Source of the DNA: a virus
IMG/VR virus record: IMGVR_UViG_3300017732_000010
Coordinates: 1-49,984 of that record
Length of the DNA: 49,984 nt
Direction: 5' to 3' (one strand)
A model generated the notes under the pieces. The model saw only the letters and a list, made by a program, of their open reading frames with translations. It was not told the DNA's origin and searched no databases. Position 1 is the stretch's first letter, and the number at the start of each line of letters is the position of its first letter. A program made the translations under genes and the position numbers. Shown here piece by piece: positions 15,492-25,128 of this stretch.

Positions 15492-15925
15492 CCGAGATTG
15501 AAGAATTAAAGTCACTGTTGTTTCATCCTTGGGAAAACAAACAACAAGCACAGAACTCTCCATCTCATTTCTCCCACGTTCACTATCAGTTCTGGGAAGA
15601 AGATGGAGAGATTCATTCTGCTCAATGGTATGACTGGAATGGAGAAATGTACCGAGAGCGTAATCACAAACTCTTGGACAAAGGTAATCACATTGAGTTG
15701 CAAACCTTTCGCAAGGATAATACTCAAGAACCTAGTATGCTCTTCACTAAGGTAGGGAAGGGTGGTTTCTGTGGTAGAACTGAACAGGATGCTAAGAATA
15801 GCAGAGGTGAAGACGTATATTCTTACGTCACTGTGACTGCTGAAGAATTTACATCTATTGATAAAGGTACGACGTGGGGTAAAACTCCAGGACCATTCAT
15901 TTTCAAAAGAAAATATATAGATTAG
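15488..15925 (+). CDS. cpeT: CpeT-like phycobiliprotein lyase, first copy
   Basis: A 145-residue protein with the CpeT/CpcT pattern: a helical N-terminus with FHPWENKQQAQ, SPSHFSHVHYQFW, QWYDWNGEMYRERNHKLL, IELQTFRKD, and the C-terminal SIDKGTTWGKTPGPFIFKR (WGxxxGPFxFKR) typical of this family. CpeT attaches bilins to phycoerythrin, and phage copies are thought to keep host light harvesting going. The start is GTG at 15488, overlapping the Phd-like stop as GTGA. It forms a tandem pair with the next gene. Confidence 0.75.
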   Translation: MTEIEELKSLLFHPWENKQQAQNSPSHFSHVHYQFWEEDGEIHSAQWYDWNGEMYRERNHKLLDKGNHIELQTFRKDNTQEPSMLFTKVGKGGFCGRTEQDAKNSRGEDVYSYVTVTAEEFTSIDKGTTWGKTPGPFIFKRKYID

Positions 15926-15929
15926 ATCT

Positions 15930-16364
15930 ATGAAAAAGTTTCTTGATCACTTAGTCCACCACTGGCATAACATCAAGCAATGTCAACTCAACCCGACTTC
16001 ATTTGCTTATGTACATTATGAGTGGTACTACGAAGATGACGTATTGAAAACTAAACAGTGGTATGACTGGAATGGTGATGTATATCGCCAGAGAGAACAT
16101 AAAATTGTTATTGATAATGATCAACTAATCCTACAAACTTTCAAAGATGGAATCAACGTCAGTGATATGACGTTCACAGAAGTCCAAGATCGTGTTTGGG
16201 TCGGTAAATCTGAAAGGATTGACGAACAAGGTAGGAGAGTTGAAACCAAGGCAAGACTTACTAAAGACTCTTGGGAAACGTCTGACAAAGGGTGGGACAA
16301 ATCAGGAACTCTTCTATGGGGATCAGAAAAAGGACCTTTTGAGTTTGTAAAATGTACACGGTAA
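15930..16364 (+). CDS. cpeT: CpeT-like phycobiliprotein lyase, second copy
   Basis: A 144-residue paralogue of the preceding gene, with matching blocks at HHWHNIKQCQLNPTSFAYVH, KQWYDWNGDVYRQREHKI and LLWGSEKGPFEFVK. It is the closer match to classical CpeT at its C-terminal WGSEKGPFEF. Tandem copies could act on different sites or subunits of phycoerythrin, or one may have drifted; the sequence does not say. It starts four bases after the first copy. Confidence 0.75.
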   Translation: MKKFLDHLVHHWHNIKQCQLNPTSFAYVHYEWYYEDDVLKTKQWYDWNGDVYRQREHKIVIDNDQLILQTFKDGINVSDMTFTEVQDRVWVGKSERIDEQGRRVETKARLTKDSWETSDKGWDKSGTLLWGSEKGPFEFVKCTR

Positions 16365-16609
16365 ATTCAGATTTTAGACTTATTCACGGACAAGGTGTCG
16401 TCAAGATGTGGTACATCAATGGCATCCCCTTTACGTTTGATGAAGTTGATCGACCAACTCCTGAGTTAATAGATGAATGTACTGAAAAAATGTGCTATAC
16501 TATGGAGGAACTTTATAGGCACTCCCAATACCTCATTATGGAATCTTGCCACCCTATCGTCTTTGAGTTGACAGACGTGGTAAGATGTGAAGAGGAATTG
16601 CCATTTTAA
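16352..16609 (+). CDS. Hypothetical protein
   Basis: Up to 85 residues. The ATG at 16352 overlaps the CpeT stop by 13 bases; an in-frame ATG at 16406 (MWYINGIPFTFDEV) gives 67 residues and may be the true start. Acidic with scattered Cys. No family recognised. Confidence 0.5.
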   Translation: MYTVNSDFRLIHGQGVVKMWYINGIPFTFDEVDRPTPELIDECTEKMCYTMEELYRHSQYLIMESCHPIVFELTDVVRCEEELPF

Positions 16610-16611
16610 TA

Positions 16612-16812
16612 ATGCCACACTACAAACCTTATTCACCAGAATGGAACAGGAGACGCTACTTACAGGAAGCGTTAGACTCCTACATCAACGATGACGTTGA
16701 TAACGATGACATTTTGTCAGACATTCTTGGTATCCTTTCAGATCGATCAGAGTCAGCGTACGCTGAATTCCAGAAGGTTGATGCCTTGAAAGAGATACTC
16801 GGTTCTAAATAA
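16612..16812 (+). CDS. Small conserved cyanophage protein
   Basis: A 66-residue protein, MPHYKPYSPEWNRRRYLQEA, then an acidic centre (NDDVDNDDILSD) and a charged helix. I recognise the type from cyanophage genomes but know no function. It starts two bases after the previous gene. Confidence 0.6.
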   Translation: MPHYKPYSPEWNRRRYLQEALDSYINDDVDNDDILSDILGILSDRSESAYAEFQKVDALKEILGSK

Positions 16813-16830
16813 TCAAAACGCTCGTAGACA

Positions 16831-17142
16831 ATGCTCTCAACTGCTTACCGACTTCGACTCGAAGGGATCTGTAAGAAAATCTCCAAAGGAGAAGAAGTAT
16901 CAATCTCAGATATGATCTGGGCAGAGAAATTATCAAAGAGTCATACAACTGCCCGAGAGTGGATGCGTCAGGCACGACGAGCATCCAAAGGGATCGATGA
17001 AGGCAGTACCGATGATTTTCTGAATAGGATGGGGTTAGGTGAACCAGACCCATCCGATACAAGAACAGGGTTCACCGACGCTGATGACATCAATGATTGG
17101 TTTCATCACGATAAACCAGATGATTGGAGACAGAGAGATTGA
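16831..17142 (+). CDS. Conserved cyanophage protein
   Basis: A 103-residue protein with an N-terminal helical region (MLSTAYRLRLEGICKKISKG, then DMIWAEKLSKSHTTAREWM) and an acidic C-terminus rich in Asp. The pattern could be a helix-turn-helix-like fold, but there is no clear recognition helix. Recurrent in cyanophages in my memory; function unknown. Confidence 0.6.
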   Translation: MLSTAYRLRLEGICKKISKGEEVSISDMIWAEKLSKSHTTAREWMRQARRASKGIDEGSTDDFLNRMGLGEPDPSDTRTGFTDADDINDWFHHDKPDDWRQRD

Positions 17143-17150
17143 GTAGTAAG

Positions 17151-17438
17151 ATGATGTTCTTGGTTGACACTGGTGATGGTAGGTGTGTCAGTCACGATGG
17201 TTACATCCAACTCGGTAGTTTCTCTCATACTGTAGAGAAACATCTCGAACTATGTCCTGATCAAGAATGGCAAGTTACCTACTGGATGCCTGACCCGTTC
17301 TATATGAGGTATAAAAGACCAAACTATCAACATACTATGAAGGCAAACGAAGGTTCTCCTAGAACTGACAATGCTACTGATAGTAGACCAAGGGATTTCC
17401 CAGACCAAGCAACAACCAGATTAGAGAGAACATTATGA
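17151..17438 (+). CDS. Hypothetical protein
   Basis: A 95-residue protein from ATG 17151 (MMFLVDTGDGRCVSHDGYIQ). A start 27 bases upstream would run into the previous gene, so I prefer this one. The C-terminal 30 residues are polar and look disordered. It overlaps the next gene by four bases (ATGA). Confidence 0.55.
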   Translation: MMFLVDTGDGRCVSHDGYIQLGSFSHTVEKHLELCPDQEWQVTYWMPDPFYMRYKRPNYQHTMKANEGSPRTDNATDSRPRDFPDQATTRLERTL

Positions 17439-17668
17439 CAAAACCTGTTGAAAACTACGAGCAACTTATTGCTCGCTTTACTAAACGTAAAGAACAACTG
17501 TCTGCTAGACAAGATGACCTACAAGGTTGGTATGAAGAGTATATAAAGAATGAGAACGCTCTGACAAGATTGGAAGGTTCTCTACAAGCAATCGAATACG
17601 TTGCCTTTGGCAAAATGCCTGGGGACGGTAACCACGATAAATTCAAAGACCACAAACCACAGAACTAA
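17435..17668 (+). CDS. Hypothetical helical protein
   Basis: A 77-residue, charged, probably coiled-coil protein (FTKRKEQLSARQDDLQGW). It sits in a run of coupled small genes; the next start directly follows its stop. Function unknown. Confidence 0.6.
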   Translation: MTKPVENYEQLIARFTKRKEQLSARQDDLQGWYEEYIKNENALTRLEGSLQAIEYVAFGKMPGDGNHDKFKDHKPQN

Positions 17669-17956
17669 ATGCTATCACTTCTATTCACAGCAGCAGGTGT
17701 GTTGAACTTGTTCTTCTACATCTTCGCAGTTGGATTCGTAATATCACTACTGTTAGAACAGTGGTTGAAATACAGACCTTTCTCTGCTTTTAAAGAGGTA
17801 AACGAGAGGAATAATTTTATAGTCCAGACGAATAGGAAATATTGCTGGAGACAAGCGTGGGTAACCAATCTAATGTGGTTCACTTGTAATGTAGTTTTGT
17901 ATATTGTTTCAAGAAATATGCAATCACCATCAGATACATTCTGGAATGGTTTGTAA
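17669..17956 (+). CDS. Small two-pass membrane protein
   Basis: A 95-residue protein with hydrophobic segments at about residues 3-28 (LLFTAAGVLNLFFYIFAVGF) and 63-81 (AWVTNLMWFTCNVVLYIVS), and a charged linker between. Membrane location is clear; role unknown. Confidence 0.65.
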   Translation: MLSLLFTAAGVLNLFFYIFAVGFVISLLLEQWLKYRPFSAFKEVNERNNFIVQTNRKYCWRQAWVTNLMWFTCNVVLYIVSRNMQSPSDTFWNGL

Positions 17957-17958
17957 GG

Positions 17959-17965
17959 GTAAATA
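17959..17965 (+). promoter_or_regulatory. Late-type promoter box (GTAAATA)
   Basis: GTAAATA, a weaker late motif, lies 23 bases before the glutaredoxin-like start. Confidence 0.4.
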
Positions 17966-17987
17966 GTAGTATCTTAAAAGGCGACAG

Positions 17988-18227
17988 ATGAGTCATCCGA
18001 ATGCAGTTTTGTACAGCAATGGTTCACAAGAGTGTGAGAGAGCAGAACAGTTCCTTCAATCTCAAGATTTCGACTTTCAAACATATCAACTAAATCATCA
18101 CTTTACACAACGAGCATTTGAGAATGAATTTGGAGAGGGTGCATCGTACCCTCAAATTTCTATCGGATCCAAGCATATTGGTAGTCTGAAAGAGACGCTT
18201 CAAGACCTCTACCTGCAACGTGTATAA
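17988..18227 (+). CDS. Glutaredoxin-like protein lacking the first active-site Cys
   Basis: A 79-residue protein with thioredoxin-fold landmarks: strand AVLYSNGSQECERAEQFL, then a cis-proline strand SYPQISIGSKHIG, the length of a small glutaredoxin. The CxxC site is Ser13-Gln14-Glu15-Cys16, so the usual N-terminal nucleophilic cysteine is Ser and only the second cysteine remains. Redox activity may be lost or changed. It follows a late-type box and precedes a perfect late promoter. Confidence 0.6.
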   Translation: MSHPNAVLYSNGSQECERAEQFLQSQDFDFQTYQLNHHFTQRAFENEFGEGASYPQISIGSKHIGSLKETLQDLYLQRV

Positions 18228-18230
18228 ATA
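18223..18230 (+). promoter_or_regulatory. Late promoter box (TATAAATA) for the fibre operon
   Basis: Perfect TATAAATA beginning over the last codons of the glutaredoxin-like gene and 28 bases before the GTG start of the next structural gene. Confidence 0.7.
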
Positions 18231-18258
18231 AGATTGTATAAAAAAGCGCCTGAGTCAA

Positions 18259-19584
18259 GTGGGAACAAAAAGAATTTCACAATTAGAAACTCTGGCAGAT
18301 GCCGTTTTGACGGGAGAAGCGATTCTTCCCGTTGTGATTTCTGACCCGCTGATACCGAATAGAAAAGCAAAAATAAATCAACTTTTCAAAGGTGTATCCG
18401 CAGGAAGTCAGTCCCAACCTGGACTTTCGTTCGATTTGGATAGGGACACAGGACTATACCAGAATTCATATAATGAGATTGGTATTGCTTTTGGTACATC
18501 AAGTATGTACTATAGAAAGCAACCAAACGCTGACGGTTCTGCTACGATTCGAATGATCGCTGGAGATACTACATCTTCCAACGTTAATATCGATATGCGT
18601 CCACAGGGATCTGGTAGATTCCTAGTGAATGGACCTGCTGAGTTCCAAGATGTCAACCTGCTTATTGCAGATGACCAGAACCCAGACAAGAAAGCAAAAT
18701 TTGAAATCTCTGGTGTTTCAACTGGTGCAGGTATTCGTACCTTCGCACTTCCAAGCACAGGTAGTTTTACATCAACAACTCTTTTAGGTAACGATACTGC
18801 ACAGACTATCAGTAACAAGACGATCATCATCAAAGATGGCGACTTGAGAATTACTGGTTCATCTGACACTAGTAAGATTGCTCTATTTGAGTGTGACTCT
18901 TGGGAATCCCCTGGAACTCACCTCTATAGACTTCCTGATTATGGTGCAGGTGTTGCACAATCAACACTTCTTGATACTGTTACCGAACAGAATGTTAGTA
19001 ACAAAAACTTCATTAACCCCTCAATTAGTAATATTGAGTCTGGTGATGCTAATAATCCGACACCACAAGTCACATTCCAATCTGGTGATGTAACTTCTAA
19101 TCGTATTGTTACTTTCCCTGACCAGTCACTTACAGTTGCAGGTACTGAATCAACTCAGGTATTCAAAAACAAAGAATACGCTGATCCTAGATTTGCAGAC
19201 GCAACTGACGTTACCAAACGTATCCAGTTCGATCTATCTGCTATTTCTGGAACAACTCTTTTACGTTATGCGTTCCCACATAATAATCTGAATGTTCCTA
19301 TCTCATCTAATAACGTAGTTGTTACTGAGAAAGCACAACAGGTTATCGAGAACAAATCTGTGGTGGGTCTTCAACTAATCAGTGGAGACAACGATCAGAA
19401 CAAGATCAATTTTGTGCTAGATAATGTAGAAGGAACACGTTCTATCAGATTCCCGAATGCTGATGCAACGTTACTTTCAACCGAAAACGTTACGACACTT
19501 GGTGTTAGTTTCGGTGGTTCAATTTCTGCTCCTGATCTTGGTGGCAGACTAAGATTACAACAACACTTTTTCTCAGGTTTCTAA
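18259..19584 (+). CDS. Tail-associated virion structural protein
   Basis: A 441-residue protein from a GTG start (MGTKRISQLETLADAVLTGE). It has repeated cyanophage-fibre modules such as TLLGNDTAQTISNKTI and TLLDTVTEQNVSNKNF (about residues 175-255), which recur along the chain, and RDTGLYQNSYNEIGIAFG near residue 64. Beta-rich, low in Cys, no enzyme motif. It lies at the head of the fibre cluster right after a perfect late promoter. Likely a baseplate or fibre component; no T4 name can be given safely. Confidence 0.65.
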   Translation: MGTKRISQLETLADAVLTGEAILPVVISDPLIPNRKAKINQLFKGVSAGSQSQPGLSFDLDRDTGLYQNSYNEIGIAFGTSSMYYRKQPNADGSATIRMIAGDTTSSNVNIDMRPQGSGRFLVNGPAEFQDVNLLIADDQNPDKKAKFEISGVSTGAGIRTFALPSTGSFTSTTLLGNDTAQTISNKTIIIKDGDLRITGSSDTSKIALFECDSWESPGTHLYRLPDYGAGVAQSTLLDTVTEQNVSNKNFINPSISNIESGDANNPTPQVTFQSGDVTSNRIVTFPDQSLTVAGTESTQVFKNKEYADPRFADATDVTKRIQFDLSAISGTTLLRYAFPHNNLNVPISSNNVVVTEKAQQVIENKSVVGLQLISGDNDQNKINFVLDNVEGTRSIRFPNADATLLSTENVTTLGVSFGGSISAPDLGGRLRLQQHFFSGF

Positions 19585-19587
19585 AAA

Positions 19588-21501
19588 ATGAGCGCAGGTA
19601 GACTCGCTGCATCCGCCCCTGCAGCAACAACAAATACTGTGCTGTACTCGACTAGTCAGTTGAATACAGCATCCACCGTATTACTAGCATCGGAAAGAGG
19701 TGGATCCGCTGCGACTTATCGAGTTGGTCTTAAAGACTACACTCAGAAACTCACTTTAGACGCGAGTAATTACAAGTTTAATAGAGGTAACCCAGTTTCA
19801 ACATATAAACTGGAAATTGCACCTGGGATTTCAAGATCCGATGCAACCCCTGGTTTACAGATCTCTTCTTCTGACTTTGCTAAACAAGCATCAGTCTTGG
19901 ACGTGGTTGTTGATACCAGTGTTATCACGAACTATGTGAAGGTTAAGACATATACTTCTATTGGTATTGATGCAACTGGTATTTCAGGAACATTTCAGGG
20001 CGGTGAAACTGTAACTGGTGGTACTTCAGGTGTATCTGCAACATTCCGTGGTATCGGGACCACAATGAATATTGAGATTGCAGACATTGCTTCAGGTGCA
20101 ACAACACTCAAGATGAGTGATGGTACTGCATCTGCTGGTAGTTCATATTTCGTACTATCTGATGGAGTCAATGGATATACTCCTGAGGTCATCCAAGTGG
20201 GTACTCCTACCTTCTACAGTGGCACAACTGGCGGTGCTAACGCAACTGTCACACGAGCACAATTCGGTACCTCTGCTGCTGCACACCCGTCAGGACAGAT
20301 GGTTTCATTCTTCCAAGATTCAGGAACCACTACAACTATTAACGAAGGTGCACAGTTCGCTGTAGCAGACACTACGTTGACTGTTACTGATGGTACTGTA
20401 ATCGTCTCTGGTCAATACTTACGTGTTGGCAACGAGATTATGCTTTGTACTGGTGTAGTTGGTAACGATCTTTCAGTTACCAGAGGTCAGTGGGGTACTG
20501 TAGATGCTGCACACGCTGATGGTGCAACTGTCACACCTATGTCACAGGGTGCTCAGGCAATGGTCAACTGGTTTGACAGTGCTGAGACTGTTACAGGTGG
20601 TACTTCTGCTGCTACTGTTGACACTCAGTTCACTGCAACTTCAAGTGCTATCTACACAACAGGATTTGTTTGGGGTACTGTTTCAGGTCAGGAAGTTGTT
20701 CCTTCTACGTTCTCTATGGATGTGGAAAGAACATACAGATTTGATCAGTCAGACTCAACAAACGCTTCACTTCCTCTTAGATTCTCTGATACACAAGAGG
20801 GTACAGGAGCGACTCCAGTTGCAGGTACAGAATACACAACTGGTGTAACGAAATCTGGTACTGCTGGAACGGACGGGATCATTGATCTTATTCCCACATC
20901 ACAATCACCTAACCCACTGTATTACTATGCTGAGGGAACTGTTTCAACTGCAGGTACTACAGTTTATTCTGCTAGTTTAACTGTTGTACAAAACCCACAA
21001 TACACAGAGATACTTCTCTATGATGTGGATGGAACTTGGGTCACTGGTGATACATTCTTGGTTGGTACTTCAACAATTACTGTTGGTACTGTAACTGGTG
21101 GTAAGTATGGTTGGGTCACAGACTGGACTGCTCCAGTTCTTTCTGTTGCTCTTGGAGTTGGATCTGCAGCATTTGCAGGGGCAGACACATTCGTTGACAC
21201 ACCCCCTGAACAGGGTGCTGACAGAAGTACAGTCACTGCCAGTTCGGTTACTGCCCCTAGTGACCTTGCAACTGAAGATTACATTTATTATGACTATGCT
21301 ATCAGTGCTAATGGTGCTAACAAACATAGTGGAATTGTGGTAGGACCTAATTCACACATTGTGGTTTATGCATCAAGTGCAGATTTGTCATTCCAAGTGA
21401 ATGGATTCGAGAATGAGGCGAACGATTTCTTACCCGATCAGTACAACCAAGCTGCTGCAGGTGGCGGTGGTGCTGGTGGAGGCGGCGGTGCTGCTCCATA
21501 A
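19588..21501 (+). CDS. Virion structural protein with internal repeats
   Basis: A 637-residue Thr/Ser/Gly/Ala-rich protein. Similar modules occur twice: VTRAQFGTSAAAHPSG and VTRGQWGTVDAAHADG, and GGETVTGGTSG and SAETVTGGTSA, spaced roughly 80-180 residues apart. The C-terminus ends in a Gly-rich run (GGGGAGGGGGAAP). This pattern fits a fibre or decoration protein. It starts three bases after the previous gene, so both are likely translated together. Confidence 0.65.
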   Translation: MSAGRLAASAPAATTNTVLYSTSQLNTASTVLLASERGGSAATYRVGLKDYTQKLTLDASNYKFNRGNPVSTYKLEIAPGISRSDATPGLQISSSDFAKQASVLDVVVDTSVITNYVKVKTYTSIGIDATGISGTFQGGETVTGGTSGVSATFRGIGTTMNIEIADIASGATTLKMSDGTASAGSSYFVLSDGVNGYTPEVIQVGTPTFYSGTTGGANATVTRAQFGTSAAAHPSGQMVSFFQDSGTTTTINEGAQFAVADTTLTVTDGTVIVSGQYLRVGNEIMLCTGVVGNDLSVTRGQWGTVDAAHADGATVTPMSQGAQAMVNWFDSAETVTGGTSAATVDTQFTATSSAIYTTGFVWGTVSGQEVVPSTFSMDVERTYRFDQSDSTNASLPLRFSDTQEGTGATPVAGTEYTTGVTKSGTAGTDGIIDLIPTSQSPNPLYYYAEGTVSTAGTTVYSASLTVVQNPQYTEILLYDVDGTWVTGDTFLVGTSTITVGTVTGGKYGWVTDWTAPVLSVALGVGSAAFAGADTFVDTPPEQGADRSTVTASSVTAPSDLATEDYIYYDYAISANGANKHSGIVVGPNSHIVVYASSADLSFQVNGFENEANDFLPDQYNQAAAGGGGAGGGGGAAP

Positions 21502-21517
21502 CCTAATCTTGACCCTT

Positions 21518-21525
21518 CATAAATA
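21518..21525 (+). promoter_or_regulatory. Late promoter box (CATAAATA)
   Basis: CATAAATA 27 bases before the start of the 1191-residue structural gene. Confidence 0.6.
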
Positions 21526-21552
21526 ACCATATAGACAGGATTCCTATAGAAG

Positions 21553-24500
21553 ATGGCACTAACACGTCTTAAAAATATCATCACGTCGAGGACTGGTCGT
21601 ATTATATACGTCAACCCCGACGACTTCGATGCATCGGATGCTTACGACAACCGAGGTAACTCGGCACTGCGCCCGTTTAAGACGTTGCAACGTGCCTTCC
21701 TTGAGGTATCGAGATTTTCATATAGAGTTGGACTTAGTAATGACGAATTTGACGCATTCAGTATATACCTATATCCTTCAGAATACGTTCTAGATAATAG
21801 ACCAGGGACCAGTAATTTTAACGAGATTACGCCGTTTGACGAAAATACAAACTTTGATTTAACTTCTCCTAACAATATCCTATACAAATTTAACTCTGTG
21901 AACGGTGGAATCATCGTACCCAGAGGTTGTTCTGTTGTTGGATCTGACCTTAGAAGAACTAAGATCATTCCTAAGTATGTTCCATATCCTACTATTAACG
22001 CATCACTTGGTATTACAGGTGCAAACGAACCAGGGGCATCAGCAATCTTCAGATTGACTGGTGGTACTTACTTCTGGCAGATGTCCTTCTTTGACGGGGA
22101 CAATAACGGGGTATATTATAGAGGAGACGTTGCAGATACTATTGCACCTAACTTCTCACACCATAAGATTACTTGTTTTGAGTATGCTACGATCCTTGAC
22201 CTAGATCTTTACTATCAGAAGATCTCAAAGGCATACGCAACAATTCCAGATACCTCTGGAACTATCGCACAAGACCAGTTACAGGCAAGAGTCGAAGAAA
22301 ACAGGATCGTTGGTCCGATTTCAGACGAATTCCGAGTATCTCAGATTATCCGAAATGGTCAAACTGCAACTGCTTTTACGGTTGATATTCAAGATAACCC
22401 TAGTAATCACGGTTTCTCTGTGGGTGTTGCAGTTAACATCTCTGGTGTTACTGGACCGACAGAGACAGATTCTAATCTATACAACGGATCCTTCCTCGTA
22501 ACGTCAGCACAGGGTAACCAGTTTACCTACCAGATGTCAGCAGAACCGTCAGGTAACGCGATTGGTTCTAACGTACTGGTTAAAGTTGAGATTGACACGG
22601 TTGACTCAGCGTCACCATATGTGTTCAACTGCTCCCTACGTTCTGTGTGGGGTATTTGTGGTATGCACGCAGATGGTTCACTCGCCACTGGTTTCAAATC
22701 AATGGTTGTTGCTCAGTTCACTGGTATTTCACTACAGAAGGACGACAGAGCATTCGTATTATATAATCCATCAACAGGAAACTATGAAGCACAAGCAAGC
22801 GGATCTGGCGCACATATTAACGGACTATGTAAGTACAGAAAAGGATGGAGACACGTCCACATTAAAGCAAGTAATGATGCTTTCATTCAGGTCGTTTCTG
22901 TGTTCGCTGTTGGATTTGGTGATCACTTCTTCTCAGATAGTGGTGGTGACCTTTCGATTACTAACTCTAACAGTAACTTCGGTAACACGTCTCTTCGAAG
23001 TAAAGGATTTAAGTCAGCATCATTTACGAAAGATAAAGCAGGTCAAATTACACACGTAATTCCACCAAAAGATATTTCAGACGTAGCAGAGATCTCTATC
23101 AACTGGGTGACATTTGATATTAATAAGATCCGTGCTGCAGCAGACCCTACAAAATTATACCTCTACGGATATACAAACGAAACAGGTAAACCACCCTCTA
23201 AGATTCAGGGTTATACCATTGGTGCTAGAAGAGATTCACCTACACTACCTGACAAGATTAACGTTCTGTTGATTGCTTCAGGTGCAAACTCACCAACAAC
23301 ACACACAGCGAAGATTGATCCTTCAGGTGGTGATGTTACAGGTACATCCCCAGGTGATGACAACTCACCTATCAAGTGGGATGCTAACCAGTCTAACTGG
23401 TATCTACAAGTCGATTCAAACCAGAACGACATCTATACAACTCTAATTGCTAACAGTCAGTATCAAAATCTTGGATTCACACCGACATCATTCATTAGAA
23501 GAGTACCCGACGCAAGAGACCTTAAAGATAGAATCTACAGATTTAGATATGTACTGGACAAGGATGCGTTCCCGATTCCTAGACAACCCATTACTGGTTT
23601 CGTGGTACAACCTAGATCTTCAGAGACTAACTCACCTGCATATGACAAGACATACTACATCTATGAAGTAGAAGTCTATCAAGTATTTGAAAGAGGTCTC
23701 AAGGATGGTATTTACTATCTGACATTCCTGAATGCATCAGTTGCTCCATCTACATCTAACTTTGATGACTTCGCATTCTCACAGCAGACAGTTGATCTAT
23801 ACCCCGCATTTGACAGAGACAACCCAGTAGCAGACCCAGGTCCCGCTATCTCAGTTGCTGACAATGACATTCTTGGCGTTGTTACTACCACTGATGGTGC
23901 CACACCTACACCTAATGAGAACACAAAACTCTCTATCACTAAAGAGACAACACAGTTCTTCTTACTTGAACAGGAAAACAACCTAGGATATAACACAACA
24001 TCTAATACACTGAACAGTATAGTTGTTACAGGACGCCTTGGTGATGAAGAAGAGAGAAAGATCCCTCTGAAGTTGAACGCTGATAACTCAGTTGCTCCTA
24101 TTCTATGTGAACTACGAAGATACTCCATCCTTAGAGCATCTGGTCACACGTTTGAATATCTTGGATTTGGGCCAGGTAACTACTCAACTGCATTCCCATC
24201 TACACAGGTGGAAGTTCTATCACCTGCACAGGTCAGACTGTCGCAGTCATTGAAAGAAGCAGCAGGTGTTGCATACTACTCAGGTGTTAACTCTGACGGT
24301 GAACTATTCGTTGGTAACCAAGTTATCAACCCAGTTACAGGTCAGATCACTAACGAAGATATTGCACAACTTAACGTGTTGGGTGAAGAAGGTACAACTA
24401 TTGAGACGTTCTCAGAGATTGTTCTTACTGACAAACTAACTGTTATTGGTGGTGCATCTAACCAGTTAGAATCTGTATTCTCAGGTCCAGTTACATTCCA

Positions 24501-25128
24501 GAAGAGAATTACTGCTCAGGAGAATATTCAGACTCTGAAACTGACTTATAGTAACACTGATGGTACCGTACTAAAGCAGACATTCCTTGCAGAAGATGAT
24601 GGGTCAGGTCAACCAGATATTGATGCTGCATTGGCATTTAACGATGGTGATATTATCTATAATATCGACTGGCAGTCAGGTGATTCACTTGGATGGATCT
24701 ACGATTCAGGAACTTGGTACAAATTTGGTATGACAGATACTGGACCAATTACTGCACGTAGGTTCAGTGGTGTCACTAACTATGGTATTGGAATGGCACC
24801 TGATGCATCCAATAGAATGAAGATCAGTGGTAACACATTCATTTCTGGTGACTTAGATGTTACTGGTAAGTATGGTTCTGCTGATAAGTATAGACTTGCA
24901 ACAGGTCTTGCTAATGACAATAACGGGGTCACATACAATGGTAACGGGTCAACATCATCCTTTGCTATTTCCCCAGGGCATACCTCTTACTCTGTTCTTG
25001 TATTCTTGAATGGTGTCGCCCAAATCCCAGGTACTGACTATCAAGTTAGCGGCAACGCTGTTGACTTCTCAATCGGTACTCCACCCTCAACTGGTGATGT
25101 GGTCCAGATCAGGGAACTAGTCATCTAA
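21553..25128 (+). CDS. Large tail-fibre or baseplate-associated structural protein
   Basis: A 1191-residue protein starting MALTRLKNIITSRTGRIIYV. Residues 15-60 (IIYVNPDDFDASDAYDNRGN and RPFKTLQRAFLEVS) match the opening of pectate-lyase-like right-handed beta-helix proteins (YVNP...G....P..TLQ.A), a fold common in phage tail spikes. The middle is beta-helix-like; the C-terminus (SSFAISPGHTSYSVLVFLNG and QVSGNAVDFSIGTPP) resembles a fibre tip domain. Likely a long, trimeric tail component. It has its own late promoter. Confidence 0.65.
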   Translation: MALTRLKNIITSRTGRIIYVNPDDFDASDAYDNRGNSALRPFKTLQRAFLEVSRFSYRVGLSNDEFDAFSIYLYPSEYVLDNRPGTSNFNEITPFDENTNFDLTSPNNILYKFNSVNGGIIVPRGCSVVGSDLRRTKIIPKYVPYPTINASLGITGANEPGASAIFRLTGGTYFWQMSFFDGDNNGVYYRGDVADTIAPNFSHHKITCFEYATILDLDLYYQKISKAYATIPDTSGTIAQDQLQARVEENRIVGPISDEFRVSQIIRNGQTATAFTVDIQDNPSNHGFSVGVAVNISGVTGPTETDSNLYNGSFLVTSAQGNQFTYQMSAEPSGNAIGSNVLVKVEIDTVDSASPYVFNCSLRSVWGICGMHADGSLATGFKSMVVAQFTGISLQKDDRAFVLYNPSTGNYEAQASGSGAHINGLCKYRKGWRHVHIKASNDAFIQVVSVFAVGFGDHFFSDSGGDLSITNSNSNFGNTSLRSKGFKSASFTKDKAGQITHVIPPKDISDVAEISINWVTFDINKIRAAADPTKLYLYGYTNETGKPPSKIQGYTIGARRDSPTLPDKINVLLIASGANSPTTHTAKIDPSGGDVTGTSPGDDNSPIKWDANQSNWYLQVDSNQNDIYTTLIANSQYQNLGFTPTSFIRRVPDARDLKDRIYRFRYVLDKDAFPIPRQPITGFVVQPRSSETNSPAYDKTYYIYEVEVYQVFERGLKDGIYYLTFLNASVAPSTSNFDDFAFSQQTVDLYPAFDRDNPVADPGPAISVADNDILGVVTTTDGATPTPNENTKLSITKETTQFFLLEQENNLGYNTTSNTLNSIVVTGRLGDEEERKIPLKLNADNSVAPILCELRRYSILRASGHTFEYLGFGPGNYSTAFPSTQVEVLSPAQVRLSQSLKEAAGVAYYSGVNSDGELFVGNQVINPVTGQITNEDIAQLNVLGEEGTTIETFSEIVLTDKLTVIGGASNQLESVFSGPVTFQKRITAQENIQTLKLTYSNTDGTVLKQTFLAEDDGSGQPDIDAALAFNDGDIIYNIDWQSGDSLGWIYDSGTWYKFGMTDTGPITARRFSGVTNYGIGMAPDASNRMKISGNTFISGDLDVTGKYGSADKYRLATGLANDNNGVTYNGNGSTSSFAISPGHTSYSVLVFLNGVAQIPGTDYQVSGNAVDFSIGTPPSTGDVVQIRELVI

